Counted from the stretch's first letter, positions 1 to 9,167 are shown. The stretch is 10,400 nucleotides of DNA from Propionibacteriaceae bacterium (GCA_024636075.1 JAGXHS010000169.1:1-10400); one strand, 5' to 3'. Notes: generated by a model not told the origin, from the sequence alone. A program made the numbers and translations.

Positions 1-852
1 CTGTTGCTCACCCTGATCTCACTGACCGATGACGACATCGACGAACTGTTGCAGCGTGCCCTGAGCGACGACCGCGGCCTGCGCACCGCCGACGGTGAAT
101 CCTTCACGATCGCCGACGACGCGCGGGCGACGCTGATCCGCCTCTCCGGCGGCGATGCCCGCCGAGCATTGACCTACATCGAGGAGGCAGCCGCCGGGGC
201 AGAGGCCCTCGAGCGGACCACCATCACCGCCGCGGTGCTCGAGCACGCGGTGGATCGCGCAGCACTGCGCTACGACAAGGACGGCGACCAGCACTACGAC
301 GTGATCAGCGCCTTCATCAAGAGCGTCCGCGGATCCGACGTGGATGCCGCACTGCACTACCTGGCGCGGATGATGGAAGCCGGGGAGGACCCACGCTTCA
401 TCGCCCGGCGGCTGATCGTCCTGGCCAGCGAGGACATCGGGATGGCGGCGCCGTCAGTGCTGCAGACGGCTGTCGCGGCAGCACAGGCGGTGCAGTTGAT
501 CGGTATGCCGGAGGCGAGGATCAATCTTGCCCAGGCGACCATCGCTGCGGCCATGGCACCGAAGTCGAACGCCGTGATCACGGCCATTGACGCGGCACTG
601 GCTGATGTCCGCAGCGGCAGGGGTGGCAATGTCCCGGCACACCTGGCAGATGCCCACTACCGCGGAGCGGCGGGGCTGGGACGAGGCGTGGGCTACCGCT
701 ACGCCCACGACCACCCGCACGGCGTCGCCGAGCAGAGCTACCTGCCGAACGATCTCTCCGGCATGCGCTACTACCAACCCACTCAGCACGGCAATGAAGC
801 GGCAATGGCCGAGCGGCTGGAAGCGCTGCAACGCATGCTGGGTCGCGACTAG
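1..852 (+). CDS. rarA: Replication-associated recombination protein A (RarA/MgsA), 3' part
   Basis: RarA is a cytoplasmic AAA+ ATPase related to clamp-loader subunits that acts at stalled or gapped replication forks. The reading frame is open from the first base and enters the window already inside the protein, so the start and the Walker A and B motifs lie upstream; a full RarA is about 440-450 residues and 283 codons are present here. Visible are the end of the AAA+ module with the sensor-2 type motif GGDARRAL (codons 50-57), then the helical C-terminal tetramerisation region with the family-typical stretches LASEDIGMA (near codon 141), AINLAQA-like RINLAQATIAAAMAPKSNA and, near the end, the run VPAHLADAHYRGA followed by YLPNDLSGMRYYQP. 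It ends at TAG 850-852. The TTG at 4-6 is an internal Leu codon, not a start. The downstream flotillin gene converges on it, 33 bases away. No truncation or frameshift is seen within the visible part. Confidence 0.95.
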   Translation: MLLTLISLTDDDIDELLQRALSDDRGLRTADGESFTIADDARATLIRLSGGDARRALTYIEEAAAGAEALERTTITAAVLEHAVDRAALRYDKDGDQHYDVISAFIKSVRGSDVDAALHYLARMMEAGEDPRFIARRLIVLASEDIGMAAPSVLQTAVAAAQAVQLIGMPEARINLAQATIAAAMAPKSNAVITAIDAALADVRSGRGGNVPAHLADAHYRGAAGLGRGVGYRYAHDHPHGVAEQSYLPNDLSGMRYYQPTQHGNEAAMAERLEALQRMLGRD

Positions 853-885
853 AGCACGCTGTCCTTTCCTGTCGAACGCGTCAGC
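853..885. other. Convergent gap between rarA and the flotillin gene
   Basis: Only 33 bases separate the rarA stop from the flotillin stop on the opposite strand. I see no stable hairpin followed by a T-run on either strand: the best pairing is a 4-base ACGC/GCGT match with a long loop, and CTGTCC/CCTGTC is a near direct repeat rather than an inverted one. Termination here is therefore either Rho-dependent or the two transcripts overlap (inference). Confidence 0.5.
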
Positions 886-2406
886 TCACTCGTCGTGGAT
901 GACCGAACCCGCGAACGGCTCAGGGCTGGCGGCCCTGGACGACCATGAGGAGATCATGCCCATCAGGTCGATTCCCGTGGTGTTCTTGAGCATCTCGACG
1001 GTTTGCACCACATTGTCGTTCACCGCCTTTGGCAGCGCGGTTGCGCCGTCGGTGGAGACAACGGTGAGCTTGTCGATGTTGCCCATGGGAGCAGCCACCT
1101 TCTCAGCCATCTGTGGCAGTACCTCGATGAGCATCTGCAGGACGGCCGCGTCGTTGTAGTTCTTGAACGCGGCAGCACGCTTGTCCATGGCCTCGGCCTC
1201 GGCAAAACCGATCGCGGCAACGGCCGCGGCCTGCGCCTCACCCTCTGCTCGTACGGCGTCCGCCTCGGCGATACGGCGAGCCTTCTCAGCCTCACCCCGC
1301 TTGGCGCCTTCAATGGCCTCGGCCTCGGCGAGCGCCGAGCGGCGGGACTTCTCACCGACGCCGATCAGGCGCGCCTTCTCAGCGTCGGCCTCGGCAGCGG
1401 CGATGGAGGACGCTTTGCGGGCCTCAGCCTCGAAGATCTCCGAGTTGCGACGGCCCTGCGCCTCGGTCTCCGCCTGGTACCGACTTGCGTCGGCCGGCTT
1501 GCGGACCTCGGTGTCGAGCTGGCGGTCCTTCAGAGCCGCCTGCCGGACGGCCACCTTTTCCTGCTCGGCGAGGATGGCCTGATCACGATCGGCCTGCGCC
1601 AACGGCCCGGAGGCGGCAGCCTGGGCGCGGGCCGCGTCGGTCTCAGCCTTGATCTCCGCTTCCTTCAGCACCAGCGACCGCTCGGAGATGGCGATCTCCT
1701 GTTCGGCAGCCAGCCGGGCCTGCTCCGCCTCGCGGCGGGCCTGTGCCTCGGCGACAGCGGCGGTCCGGTTCAGCTTTGCCGACTCAGGACGTCCCAGGTC
1801 AGACAGGTAGCTGCCGTCGTCGGTGATGTCCTGGATCTGGAAGGTATCCAGCACCAGGCCCTGGCCCGTGAGGGAGGACTCGGCCTCGTCCGCCACCCGC
1901 TGCGCGAAGGCGGCGCGGTCGCGGATGATCTGCTCCACCGACAGCGAGCCGACGATGGAGCGCAACGAGCCGGCGAGCGTCTCCTGGGTGAAGGTCTCTA
2001 CCTCGTCCTGCTGCGTGAGGAAGCGCTGGGCGGCCGCGCGAATGGAGTCCTCGTTGCCACCCACCTTGACGATGGCGACGCCGTCGAGGTTGAGCTTGAT
2101 GCCCTGCCCGGAGACGGCGCCCCGGATCTGCACCATGATACGGCGGCTGGAAAGCTCCAGGATGTGGAGGCGCTGGATGAAGGGGACGACGAACACGCCG
2201 CCACCCATGATGACCTTCTGGGCACTCAGGTCAGTGGATATCTGGCCGGTCTCCGGGTTGGTGACCGCCTTCCCCTTCTGGCCGGTAATGATGTACGCCT
2301 CATCGGGGCGGGAGACCTTGTAGCGGCTGGCGATCAGCCAGAAGAGGAGGATGACGAGCAGGAACGCTCCGCCAATCCCCAAGATGAGTGGTGACAACTC
2401 GAACAT
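886..2406 (-). CDS. Flotillin family protein (SPFH/PHB domain, FloT/YqiK-like)
   Basis: Flotillins are membrane-anchored scaffold proteins that oligomerise and organise functional membrane microdomains. The 506-residue product is close to the length of Bacillus FloT (about 509). One membrane segment lies at residues about 7-25 (LILGIGGAFLLVILLFWLIA), followed by the SPFH/PHB domain at about 26-200, with the family-typical GGGVFVVPFIQRL (68-80) and the SIVGSLSVEQIIRDR stretch (150-164). Residues about 215-420 are an Ala/Glu/Arg-rich coiled coil full of AEAEA and EAEKAR units, typical of the flotillin domain. The C-terminal part (421-506) contains LQMLIEVLPQMAEKVAAPMGNIDKL (start at about 423), the usual flotillin oligomerisation region. 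The start is ATG 2404-2406; the ribosome site is weak (AGAAAG about 7 bases upstream). The short NfeD gene ends 36 bases upstream on the same strand, so the two are probably cotranscribed, as in Bacillus yuaF-floT. It is more like FloT than the shorter FloA (about 330 residues). Confidence 0.93.
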   Translation of the reverse strand: MFELSPLILGIGGAFLLVILLFWLIASRYKVSRPDEAYIITGQKGKAVTNPETGQISTDLSAQKVIMGGGVFVVPFIQRLHILELSSRRIMVQIRGAVSGQGIKLNLDGVAIVKVGGNEDSIRAAAQRFLTQQDEVETFTQETLAGSLRSIVGSLSVEQIIRDRAAFAQRVADEAESSLTGQGLVLDTFQIQDITDDGSYLSDLGRPESAKLNRTAAVAEAQARREAEQARLAAEQEIAISERSLVLKEAEIKAETDAARAQAAASGPLAQADRDQAILAEQEKVAVRQAALKDRQLDTEVRKPADASRYQAETEAQGRRNSEIFEAEARKASSIAAAEADAEKARLIGVGEKSRRSALAEAEAIEGAKRGEAEKARRIAEADAVRAEGEAQAAAVAAIGFAEAEAMDKRAAAFKNYNDAAVLQMLIEVLPQMAEKVAAPMGNIDKLTVVSTDGATALPKAVNDNVVQTVEMLKNTTGIDLMGMISSWSSRAASPEPFAGSVIHDE

Positions 2407-2442
2407 GTGCAGCTTTCTGTTTCGACGATGGATGAAGAGAAC

Positions 2443-2967
2443 TCAAGGGCCTTCGGGTGACTCGGGCAGGGCACGTGAGGGGGTGACCTCAACAGCCGTC
2501 GGCGACACGATGGCGGACACCCAGACCTCGGTTCCGGCCTTGATGGGAACACTGCTGCGGGCTGTGCGTTTGCGCGATTGCCCCGAGCCGAGGAGCCGCA
2601 CCTCGCCGAAACCACCGGCGGGAATGTCGGTGATCACACGGGCGGAAATACCGATCATGGAACGCGATCTGAACGTGGAGCTCGACTCACTGCGTTTCAG
2701 CCAACGGGTGAGCGAGGTGGCACCCCAGGCAGCGAGGAAACCCGCAACGATGCCCACGACGACGGCGATCCACGTCACATCCAGAAGAGCCAAGGAGATG
2801 ACGCCCCCGAAGCCGAACGCCCCCAGGAAGGCGGCGATTCCGGCCACCGAGAACAGGTCACCGCCCAGCATGTCCAGGTCGAACATGCCGTCAATGACAT
2901 CGCCCAGAAGGATCGAGAGCAACACGATCAGGAGTCCCACGACCCCGATAGTCACGAAAAGTGTCAC
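2443..2967 (-). CDS. Short NfeD-family membrane protein (NfeD1b/YuaF type), flotillin partner
   Basis: The 174-residue product has three predicted membrane segments (about 3-22, 40-60 and 64-83), then a basic linker (TRWLKRSES) and a soluble beta-rich domain at about 102-163. That domain fits the NfeD OB fold: IGISARVITDIPAGGFGEVRL, then a charged strand turn and VPIKAGTEVWVSAIVSPTAVEVTP at the end. It lacks the N-terminal ClpP-like serine protease domain of long NfeD proteins, so it is the short form that is usually encoded beside flotillin and is thought to help flotillin assembly. The start is GTG 2967; an in-frame TGA only five codons upstream excludes a longer protein, and GTG at codon 5 is the only close alternative. 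A weak AGGG precedes the start. It lies 36 bases before the flotillin gene on the same strand. Family assignment is from fold pattern and context; overall sequence identity is low in this family. Confidence 0.85.
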   Translation of the reverse strand: MTLFVTIGVVGLLIVLLSILLGDVIDGMFDLDMLGGDLFSVAGIAAFLGAFGFGGVISLALLDVTWIAVVVGIVAGFLAAWGATSLTRWLKRSESSSTFRSRSMIGISARVITDIPAGGFGEVRLLGSGQSRKRTARSSVPIKAGTEVWVSAIVSPTAVEVTPSRALPESPEGP

Positions 2968-2994
2968 GCCACCCTGCTCTCAAGTATTTCCTCA

Positions 2995-3022
2995 ATGGTA
3001 CGTGAGTCCCGGCGAAGCTCAG
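2995..3022 (-). promoter_or_regulatory. Candidate promoter of the NfeD-flotillin pair
   Basis: On the reverse strand CTGAGC (3017-3022) is followed after 16 bases by TACCAT (2995-3000), which matches the TANNNT -10 form common in actinomycetes and four of six consensus positions; the -35 match is only three of six. Transcription would begin about 20 bases before the GTG start. The match is weak and rests mostly on position. Confidence 0.22.
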
Positions 3023-3151
3023 GCGGTGGAAAATCGTGCCTTCCGAAATGTCTGCGTGAGAATTGTTCGTCCGTCCAACCGAGTCTCCGGGATGCCGCAC
3101 CGGGGGCGGACGCCGATCGCTGCAGAGTCTTGGCCCTGGTTCATTCACCTC

Positions 3152-3166
3152 CACGGCGAAGCCGTG
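3152..3166 (-). terminator. Short hairpin after the YihY/BrkB-family gene, possible terminator
   Basis: CACGGC and GCCGTG form a perfect 6-base stem with a three-base loop, beginning three bases after the stop codon. On the reverse strand the stem is followed by GAGGTGAATG with no run of T, so it is not a classical intrinsic terminator; it could be a U-less actinobacterial terminator, an RNA-stabilising stem or chance. Confidence 0.3.
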
Positions 3167-3169
3167 CGC

Positions 3170-4366
3170 TCAGTCGTCCTCAACGACGAAGCCGTCCTGA
3201 TCCAGCTCGACGTCCTTCGGGGCCTTGCCGGGCCGGGTGCTGTGCGGGGCGCCGATTGCCTGCTGGCGAATCCGGGTGGCCTCGGCGTGCAGTTCCGCTT
3301 GCTTCTGGGCTGCCTTCACGGTCTGGGCGGTGTCCCGTGGCGGCAACCGCAGGACGTCTTCCGCCTTGATGCCGGCCTGCAGTTCACGGGCTCGCTCGAG
3401 TTCGGAGTCGATCTCGGCTCCCAGCAGCAGGGCAATGTTGGTGATCCACACCCACAACAGCAGGACGATCACACTGGCCATGGCACCGTAGGTCTTGTCG
3501 TAGGAACCGAAGTTCGCCACGTAGAGGCCGAAGAGGGCCGAGGCCAGGACCCACACGATGATGGCTGTGGCGGAACCGAGGGAGATCCAGCGGAACTTCG
3601 GCTGCTGGATGTTCGGGGTGAAGTAGTACAGCAGGGCAACCATGATCACCACAACCGCAAGCACGGCTGGCCACTTCGCGATGCCCCACACCCTGACGGC
3701 TGTGTCGCCCAGCCCGATCACGCCGCCCACTGCCCGTGCGACCGGTCCGCTGAGGGCCAATGACGTCAGCACCAGGGCAGCCGTCAGCACCAGCACGAAG
3801 GTGAGCAGCAGCATCTGTGGCTTCAGCTTCCAGCCGGGACGTCCCTCGTCGATCTGGTAGATCCGGTTCATCGCCCGGCTGAAGGCCCCCACGTACCTGG
3901 AGGCGGACCACAACGCGGCTGCGATGCCGATGACCAACGCGATGCCGGACCCCCGGGACGTGGTCAACGACTCGATGATGCCCCTCGCCCGGTCAGCGAT
4001 GCCGCCGGGGGCCACCTGATCGATGATGTGCAACATTGTCTGGGTGGTGCTGTCGGCATTGCCGACCACGCCGAGCAGGCTGATCACTGCGATCAGGGCG
4101 GGGAACAGTGACAGCAGGGCGAAGTAGGTCAGGGCGGCCGCCAGGTCGCTCGCCTGGTCGTTGCTGAACTGGCGGACCGCGCTCTTCAGGGCGAACAGCC
4201 AGGAGTCCTTGCGCAGCTTCGCCGGTGAATCAGGCTTCGCGTCAGCATCCGGGCTGGGCGAAGTCCCTGCGCGATGCCGTGAATCGGCGACCGCGTTGGC
4301 CGAAGGCGAGGTCTCCTCGGTGTCCGGTTGTGGCGCGGCCTCCTTCCTGGGGGGTGATTCGCTCAT
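3170..4366 (-). CDS. YihY/BrkB-family integral membrane protein
   Basis: This is a polytopic inner-membrane protein of the YihY/virulence factor BrkB family, once mislabelled RNase BN; its molecular function is not settled. From ATG 4366 it has 398 residues. An unusually hydrophilic, Pro/Ser/Asp-rich stretch of about 50 residues precedes the first family-conserved region, SDLAAALTYFALLSLFPALIA. Six hydrophobic segments follow, at about residues 80-101, 140-156, 184-206, 230-248, 263-285 and 296-317. Family hallmarks are LYYFTPN (about 245-251), ANFGSYDKTYGAMASVIVLL (from about 284) and ALLLGAEIDSELER (from about 312). The charged C-terminal tail (about 80 residues) is rich in Lys, Glu and Gln and ends in an acidic run. 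I chose ATG 4366 because MSESPPRKE looks like a native N-terminus and GGAAAGG lies 10 bases upstream; an in-frame ATG at 4424-4426 would add 20 residues (MWQSPRRPSS...) and is a real alternative. It is divergent from the DUF948 gene. Confidence 0.88.
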   Translation of the reverse strand: MSESPPRKEAAPQPDTEETSPSANAVADSRHRAGTSPSPDADAKPDSPAKLRKDSWLFALKSAVRQFSNDQASDLAAALTYFALLSLFPALIAVISLLGVVGNADSTTQTMLHIIDQVAPGGIADRARGIIESLTTSRGSGIALVIGIAAALWSASRYVGAFSRAMNRIYQIDEGRPGWKLKPQMLLLTFVLVLTAALVLTSLALSGPVARAVGGVIGLGDTAVRVWGIAKWPAVLAVVVIMVALLYYFTPNIQQPKFRWISLGSATAIIVWVLASALFGLYVANFGSYDKTYGAMASVIVLLLWVWITNIALLLGAEIDSELERARELQAGIKAEDVLRLPPRDTAQTVKAAQKQAELHAEATRIRQQAIGAPHSTRPGKAPKDVELDQDGFVVEDD

Positions 4367-4367
4367 C

Positions 4368-4381
4368 AAAGGATTGCCTTT
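4368..4381 (-). promoter_or_regulatory. Small hairpin over the ribosome binding site of the YihY/BrkB-family gene
   Basis: On the reverse strand AAAGG, the core of the ribosome site GGAAAGG, can pair with CCTTT that lies just before the ATG at 4366, with a CAAT loop. The stem is 5 bases with three A-U pairs, so it is weak, but it covers precisely the ribosome site. It could dampen translation from ATG 4366, or it may hint that the upstream ATG 4426 is used. Confidence 0.25.
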
Positions 4382-4475
4382 CCGGCCGGGGAACGCGGAG
4401 CTGGGACGACGTGGGCTCTGCCACATGTTTCGCCCCGCAGCCTAGCCGCCCGGCCGCTAGAGTGACCATGTGGAT

Positions 4476-4481
4476 GGGAGG
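4476..4481 (+). promoter_or_regulatory. Ribosome binding site of the DUF948 gene
   Basis: GGGAGG lies five bases before GTG 4487. This strong site decides the start: the ATG codons at 4468 and 4474 are in another frame and lie at or before the site. Confidence 0.75.
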
Positions 4482-4486
4482 ACTAC

Positions 4487-4873
4487 GTGACGTGGGGTGA
4501 GATCGCCGGTCTGCTGGCTGCGCTGGCAGCGCTCGCCCTGGTGGCCGTGCTGGCGGTGCCGCTGATGAAGCTGGGCAAGGTGTTCGATGAGCTTTCGTCG
4601 GTGGTGCGCGAAACCAACGAGAACTCGATGCCCATCCTGGTGGAGCTGAAGCAGACGGTGGAAGCAGCCAACACCGAGCTGACCAAGCTCGGCCTGGTGA
4701 CCGAGGACGTCAGCCACATCACGAACAACGCGGCGGACATCACCAAGGACGCGGCACGACTGTCCCGGCTGTTCAGTACGGTCTTCACCGGAACACTGGT
4801 CAGGACCGCAGCGCTCACCCACTCGGTGCGCAGGGCTCTCGGCTCGTCGGGAAAGGGCAATCGGTCGCGGTAG
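4487..4873 (+). CDS. DUF948 domain membrane protein
   Basis: The product is a 128-residue protein with one N-terminal membrane segment (about residues 6-26, GLLAALAALALVAVLAVPLM), then a long amphipathic helix (about 30-95) whose spacing of hydrophobic residues fits a coiled coil, and a basic Ser/Gly/Arg-rich tail (RRALGSSGKGNRSR). This is the pattern of DUF948 proteins: a short membrane anchor with a cytoplasmic or extracytoplasmic coiled coil. Their function is unknown; resemblance to methyl-accepting chemotaxis-like and general stress membrane proteins is only structural. The start is GTG 4487 with a strong GGGAGG five bases upstream. It is the first gene of the forward cluster and ends 42 bases before alaS, a position that DUF948 genes commonly hold in actinomycetes (established, from memory of other genomes). 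Cotranscription with alaS is likely. Confidence 0.85.
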   Translation: MTWGEIAGLLAALAALALVAVLAVPLMKLGKVFDELSSVVRETNENSMPILVELKQTVEAANTELTKLGLVTEDVSHITNNAADITKDAARLSRLFSTVFTGTLVRTAALTHSVRRALGSSGKGNRSR

Positions 4874-4915
4874 CATGGGCCAGCGCACCAGCCATTCCAT
4901 ACAAGTGGGGACCGT

Positions 4916-7562
<2,647 letters not shown>

Positions 7563-7570
<8 letters not shown>

Positions 7571-8039
7571 CGGCACCAGGCTCGCCATCGACTGGGGCGC
7601 GGCGCGCATCGGGGTCGCCGCGTGCGACGCCGATGCTATCCTCTGCTACCCGGTGGAGACAGTGCCCAACACCCCGGCGGCGCTGTCCCGGATTGCGGCC
7701 TTGGCGGCGGAGCACAAGCCGATCGAGATCCTGATCGGGCTGCCGGTGTCGCTGCGCGGTCGCGACGAGCAGGCAGCGAACGAGATGCGCGGACTCGCCC
7801 AGCGACTTGCCCGGGCGGTGCAACCGGTACCGGTGCGGCTGGTCGACGAGCGACTGAGCACTGCCAGCGCCCACCGACGACTGGCCCAGGCCGGGCGCAA
7901 CTCGCGCCAACGGCGCGGCATCGTCGACCAGGCAGCTGCGGTTGCCATTCTGGAAGGAGCGCTGGACCGGGAACGCAGCACCAGTGCGGCGGCCGGTGAG
8001 AAGGTCACGGTGGACAACAGGAAAGGTGAGAGACGGTGA
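7563..8039 (+). CDS. ruvX: Holliday junction resolvase-like protein RuvX (YqgF)
   Basis: RuvX/YqgF is an RNase H-fold nuclease linked to pre-16S rRNA 5'-end maturation in Escherichia coli, and in mycobacterial studies to Holliday junction resolution. The 158-residue product has the family motifs: the first catalytic Asp in AIDWGAARIGVA (Asp10), LIGLPVSLRG (57-66), the second acidic site in VDERLSTASAHRRL (Glu96), the basic segment AGRNSRQRRG and the last catalytic Asp in VDQAAAVAILE (Asp122). The start must be TTG 7563: an in-frame TGA at 7542 leaves no other start codon upstream, and the conserved beta strand begins at codon 7. GGAAG (7552-7556) lies six bases before it. The gene overlaps alaS by 8 bases and mltG by 4 (GTGA), which suggests coupled translation. 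The C-terminal tail after residue 137 is poorly conserved. Confidence 0.93.
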
Positions 8040-9154
8040 GCGGACTGTTTATCGACAACGACGGCAAGATGAACTGGAAGAAGTTCGGCTACCACGCCCG
8101 CAGCGCCCTCGCTGTCGTGCTGAGCCTGGCGGTGCTGATCGGTGGCGGTGTGTTCCTCTACAGCAAAGCCCACGACGCATACATCAGTTGGCGCAGCACG
8201 GATGACTACCTCGGTGAGGGCACCGATCCGGTCACGGTGACCATTCCGGTGGGGGCCAACCTCACCCAGATCGGTGACGTGCTGCTGGACTCGGACGTGG
8301 TCAAGTCGATGAAGGCATTCCAGAAGGCCGCTCGGCAGGAGCCGGATGCCACCCAGGTCCAGGCTGGCAGGTACAAGCTGAAGAAGCAGTTGCCTGCTGC
8401 GGTTGCCATCCAGATGCTGCTGGACACCTCCAACATCGAGCGGATCACGGTCACCATCCCCGAGGGGCTGCGATTGAGCGAGCAGTTCACGGTCATCGAC
8501 AAGGGCACCGCAGGAAAGATCAGCGTCAAGGATCTGCAAGCGGTCGCTGCGAAACCAGACGAGCTGCAGTTGCCGACCTACGCGGACAAGAAGCCCGAGG
8601 GCTTCCTTTTCCCCAACACCTACGAGATCGGCGAGACGCCCACCGCCATCGATCTGCTGACCAAGATGACCGCGCAGTTCGAGGTGGTGGCCGATGAGCT
8701 GGATCTGGTGAATGCGGCCAAAACCTTGGACCGCTCGCCCCGCGAGGTGGTGACGATCGCCAGCATCGCCGAAGCTGAAGCACCAGCCAAATACCAACCA
8801 CAGGTGTCCCGGGTGATCTACAACAGGTTGGCCAAGGGTCAGAAACTGGAGATGGACTCCACCGTGCACTATGCCGTCGGCAAGGACGGCACTGTCACCA
8901 CGACGGACGCGGAACGGGCCAGCGGTTCGCCCTACAACACCTACCGGGTCGAGGGGCTGCCACCAGGGCCGATCAATTCACCCGGCAAGACGGCCTTGAG
9001 CGCCGCACTGAAGCCAGCAGACGGGCCGTGGCTCTACTTCGTGACAGTGAACCTGGACACCGGTGAAACGCTGTTCTCCGAAACGTTCGCCCAGCACGAG
9101 AAGAACGTCGCCCAGTTGCAGAAGTGGTGCAGCGACAACAAGGGCCGATGCTGA
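8036..9154 (+). CDS. mltG: Endolytic transglycosylase MltG (YceG-like)
   Basis: MltG is a membrane-bound lytic transglycosylase that cuts newly made glycan strands and is thought to set their length. The 372-residue product has a short cytoplasmic N-terminus, one membrane segment (about 22-42, LAVVLSLAVLIGGGVFLY) and an extracytoplasmic part. A LysM-like subdomain runs at about 64-130 (VTIPVGANLTQIGDVL), followed by the YceG catalytic domain. Family landmarks are EGFLFPNTYEI (188-198), IASIAEAEA with the conserved glutamates Glu246 and Glu248 (the catalytic Glu sits in this motif, EKE in E. coli), VIYNRLAKGQKLEMDSTVHYA (260-280) and YNTYRVEGLPPGPINSPG (300-317). The start GTG 8036 lies inside the ruvX stop (GTGA overlap) with GAAAGGTGA upstream. 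Its cytoplasmic part is short compared with actinomycete MltG proteins that carry long Pro-rich N-terminal extensions. The aroE start follows 13 bases after its stop. Confidence 0.95.
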   Translation: MSGLFIDNDGKMNWKKFGYHARSALAVVLSLAVLIGGGVFLYSKAHDAYISWRSTDDYLGEGTDPVTVTIPVGANLTQIGDVLLDSDVVKSMKAFQKAARQEPDATQVQAGRYKLKKQLPAAVAIQMLLDTSNIERITVTIPEGLRLSEQFTVIDKGTAGKISVKDLQAVAAKPDELQLPTYADKKPEGFLFPNTYEIGETPTAIDLLTKMTAQFEVVADELDLVNAAKTLDRSPREVVTIASIAEAEAPAKYQPQVSRVIYNRLAKGQKLEMDSTVHYAVGKDGTVTTTDAERASGSPYNTYRVEGLPPGPINSPGKTALSAALKPADGPWLYFVTVNLDTGETLFSETFAQHEKNVAQLQKWCSDNKGRC

Positions 9155-9155
9155 C

Positions 9156-9162
9156 AAGAGGT
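9156..9162 (+). promoter_or_regulatory. Ribosome binding site that fixes the aroE start
   Basis: AAGAGGT lies five bases before ATG 9168. It supports this start over the in-frame upstream codons that would run back to 9063 inside mltG and add 35 residues with no resemblance to AroE. Confidence 0.75.
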
Positions 9163-9167
9163 CCGCG

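Larger units (their letters stand above)
2968..3169. other. Intergenic region between the NfeD and YihY/BrkB genes
   Basis: This 202-base stretch is the longest gap in the window. It contains a short hairpin directly after the YihY-family stop (3152-3166), a weak promoter-like pair for the NfeD gene (2995-3022), and a 41-codon ATG ORF on the reverse strand (3019-3144) whose ATG follows GGAGGTGA directly. The base composition is a little less GC-rich close to the NfeD gene than in the neighbouring genes. The gap makes it likely that NfeD-flotillin has its own promoter and is not simply cotranscribed with the YihY-family gene. No tRNA, riboswitch or repeat was recognised. Confidence 0.5.
4367..4486. 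promoter_or_regulatory. Divergent promoter region between the YihY/BrkB-family and DUF948 genes
   Basis: The start codons of two divergent genes are 120 bases apart (60 if the longer YihY-family start is used), so promoters for both directions must lie here or inside the genes. A TANNNT box for the forward cluster is TAGAGT at 4458-4463, which would start transcription about 16 bases before the GTG of the DUF948 gene. A matching reverse box is TAGGCT at 4439-4444. No good -35 hexamer accompanies either. Two nested inverted repeats surround them: CTAGC (4442-4446) with GCTAG (4456-4460), and CCACATG (4421-4427) with CATGTGG (4467-4473). They may be regulator sites; this is inference. Confidence 0.4.

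Noticed and set aside
1180..1760. Repetitive GCCTCGGC-type sequence that resembles a DNA repeat array
   Set aside because: The repeats encode the AEAEA and EAEKAR units of the flotillin coiled coil, vary at many positions and lack uniform spacing, so they are protein-level repeats.
1003..2394. A 463-codon forward ORF opposite the flotillin gene
   Set aside because: It is the mirror of the Ala/Glu/Arg-rich flotillin coding sequence; the product is Gly/Leu/Asp-rich low-complexity sequence without domains, and the reverse frame encodes a clear flotillin.
2891..3154. An 87-codon reverse GTG ORF running into the NfeD gene
   Set aside because: It overlaps the NfeD coding sequence out of frame, has no ribosome site before its GTG and shows no family features.
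2351..3763. A 470-codon forward ORF across the NfeD, intergenic and YihY regions
   Set aside because: The translation has no recognisable domain or membrane pattern and crosses two genuine reverse-strand genes and their gap.
4874..4915. A possible T-box or other leader before alaS
   Set aside because: Only 42 bases separate the genes and they contain no stem or antiterminator pattern, so there is no room for a T-box.
9063..9167. A 35-residue N-terminal extension of AroE
   Set aside because: The extension lies inside mltG, is Ser/Arg-rich shadow sequence, and a good ribosome site precedes ATG 9168, where AroE similarity begins.
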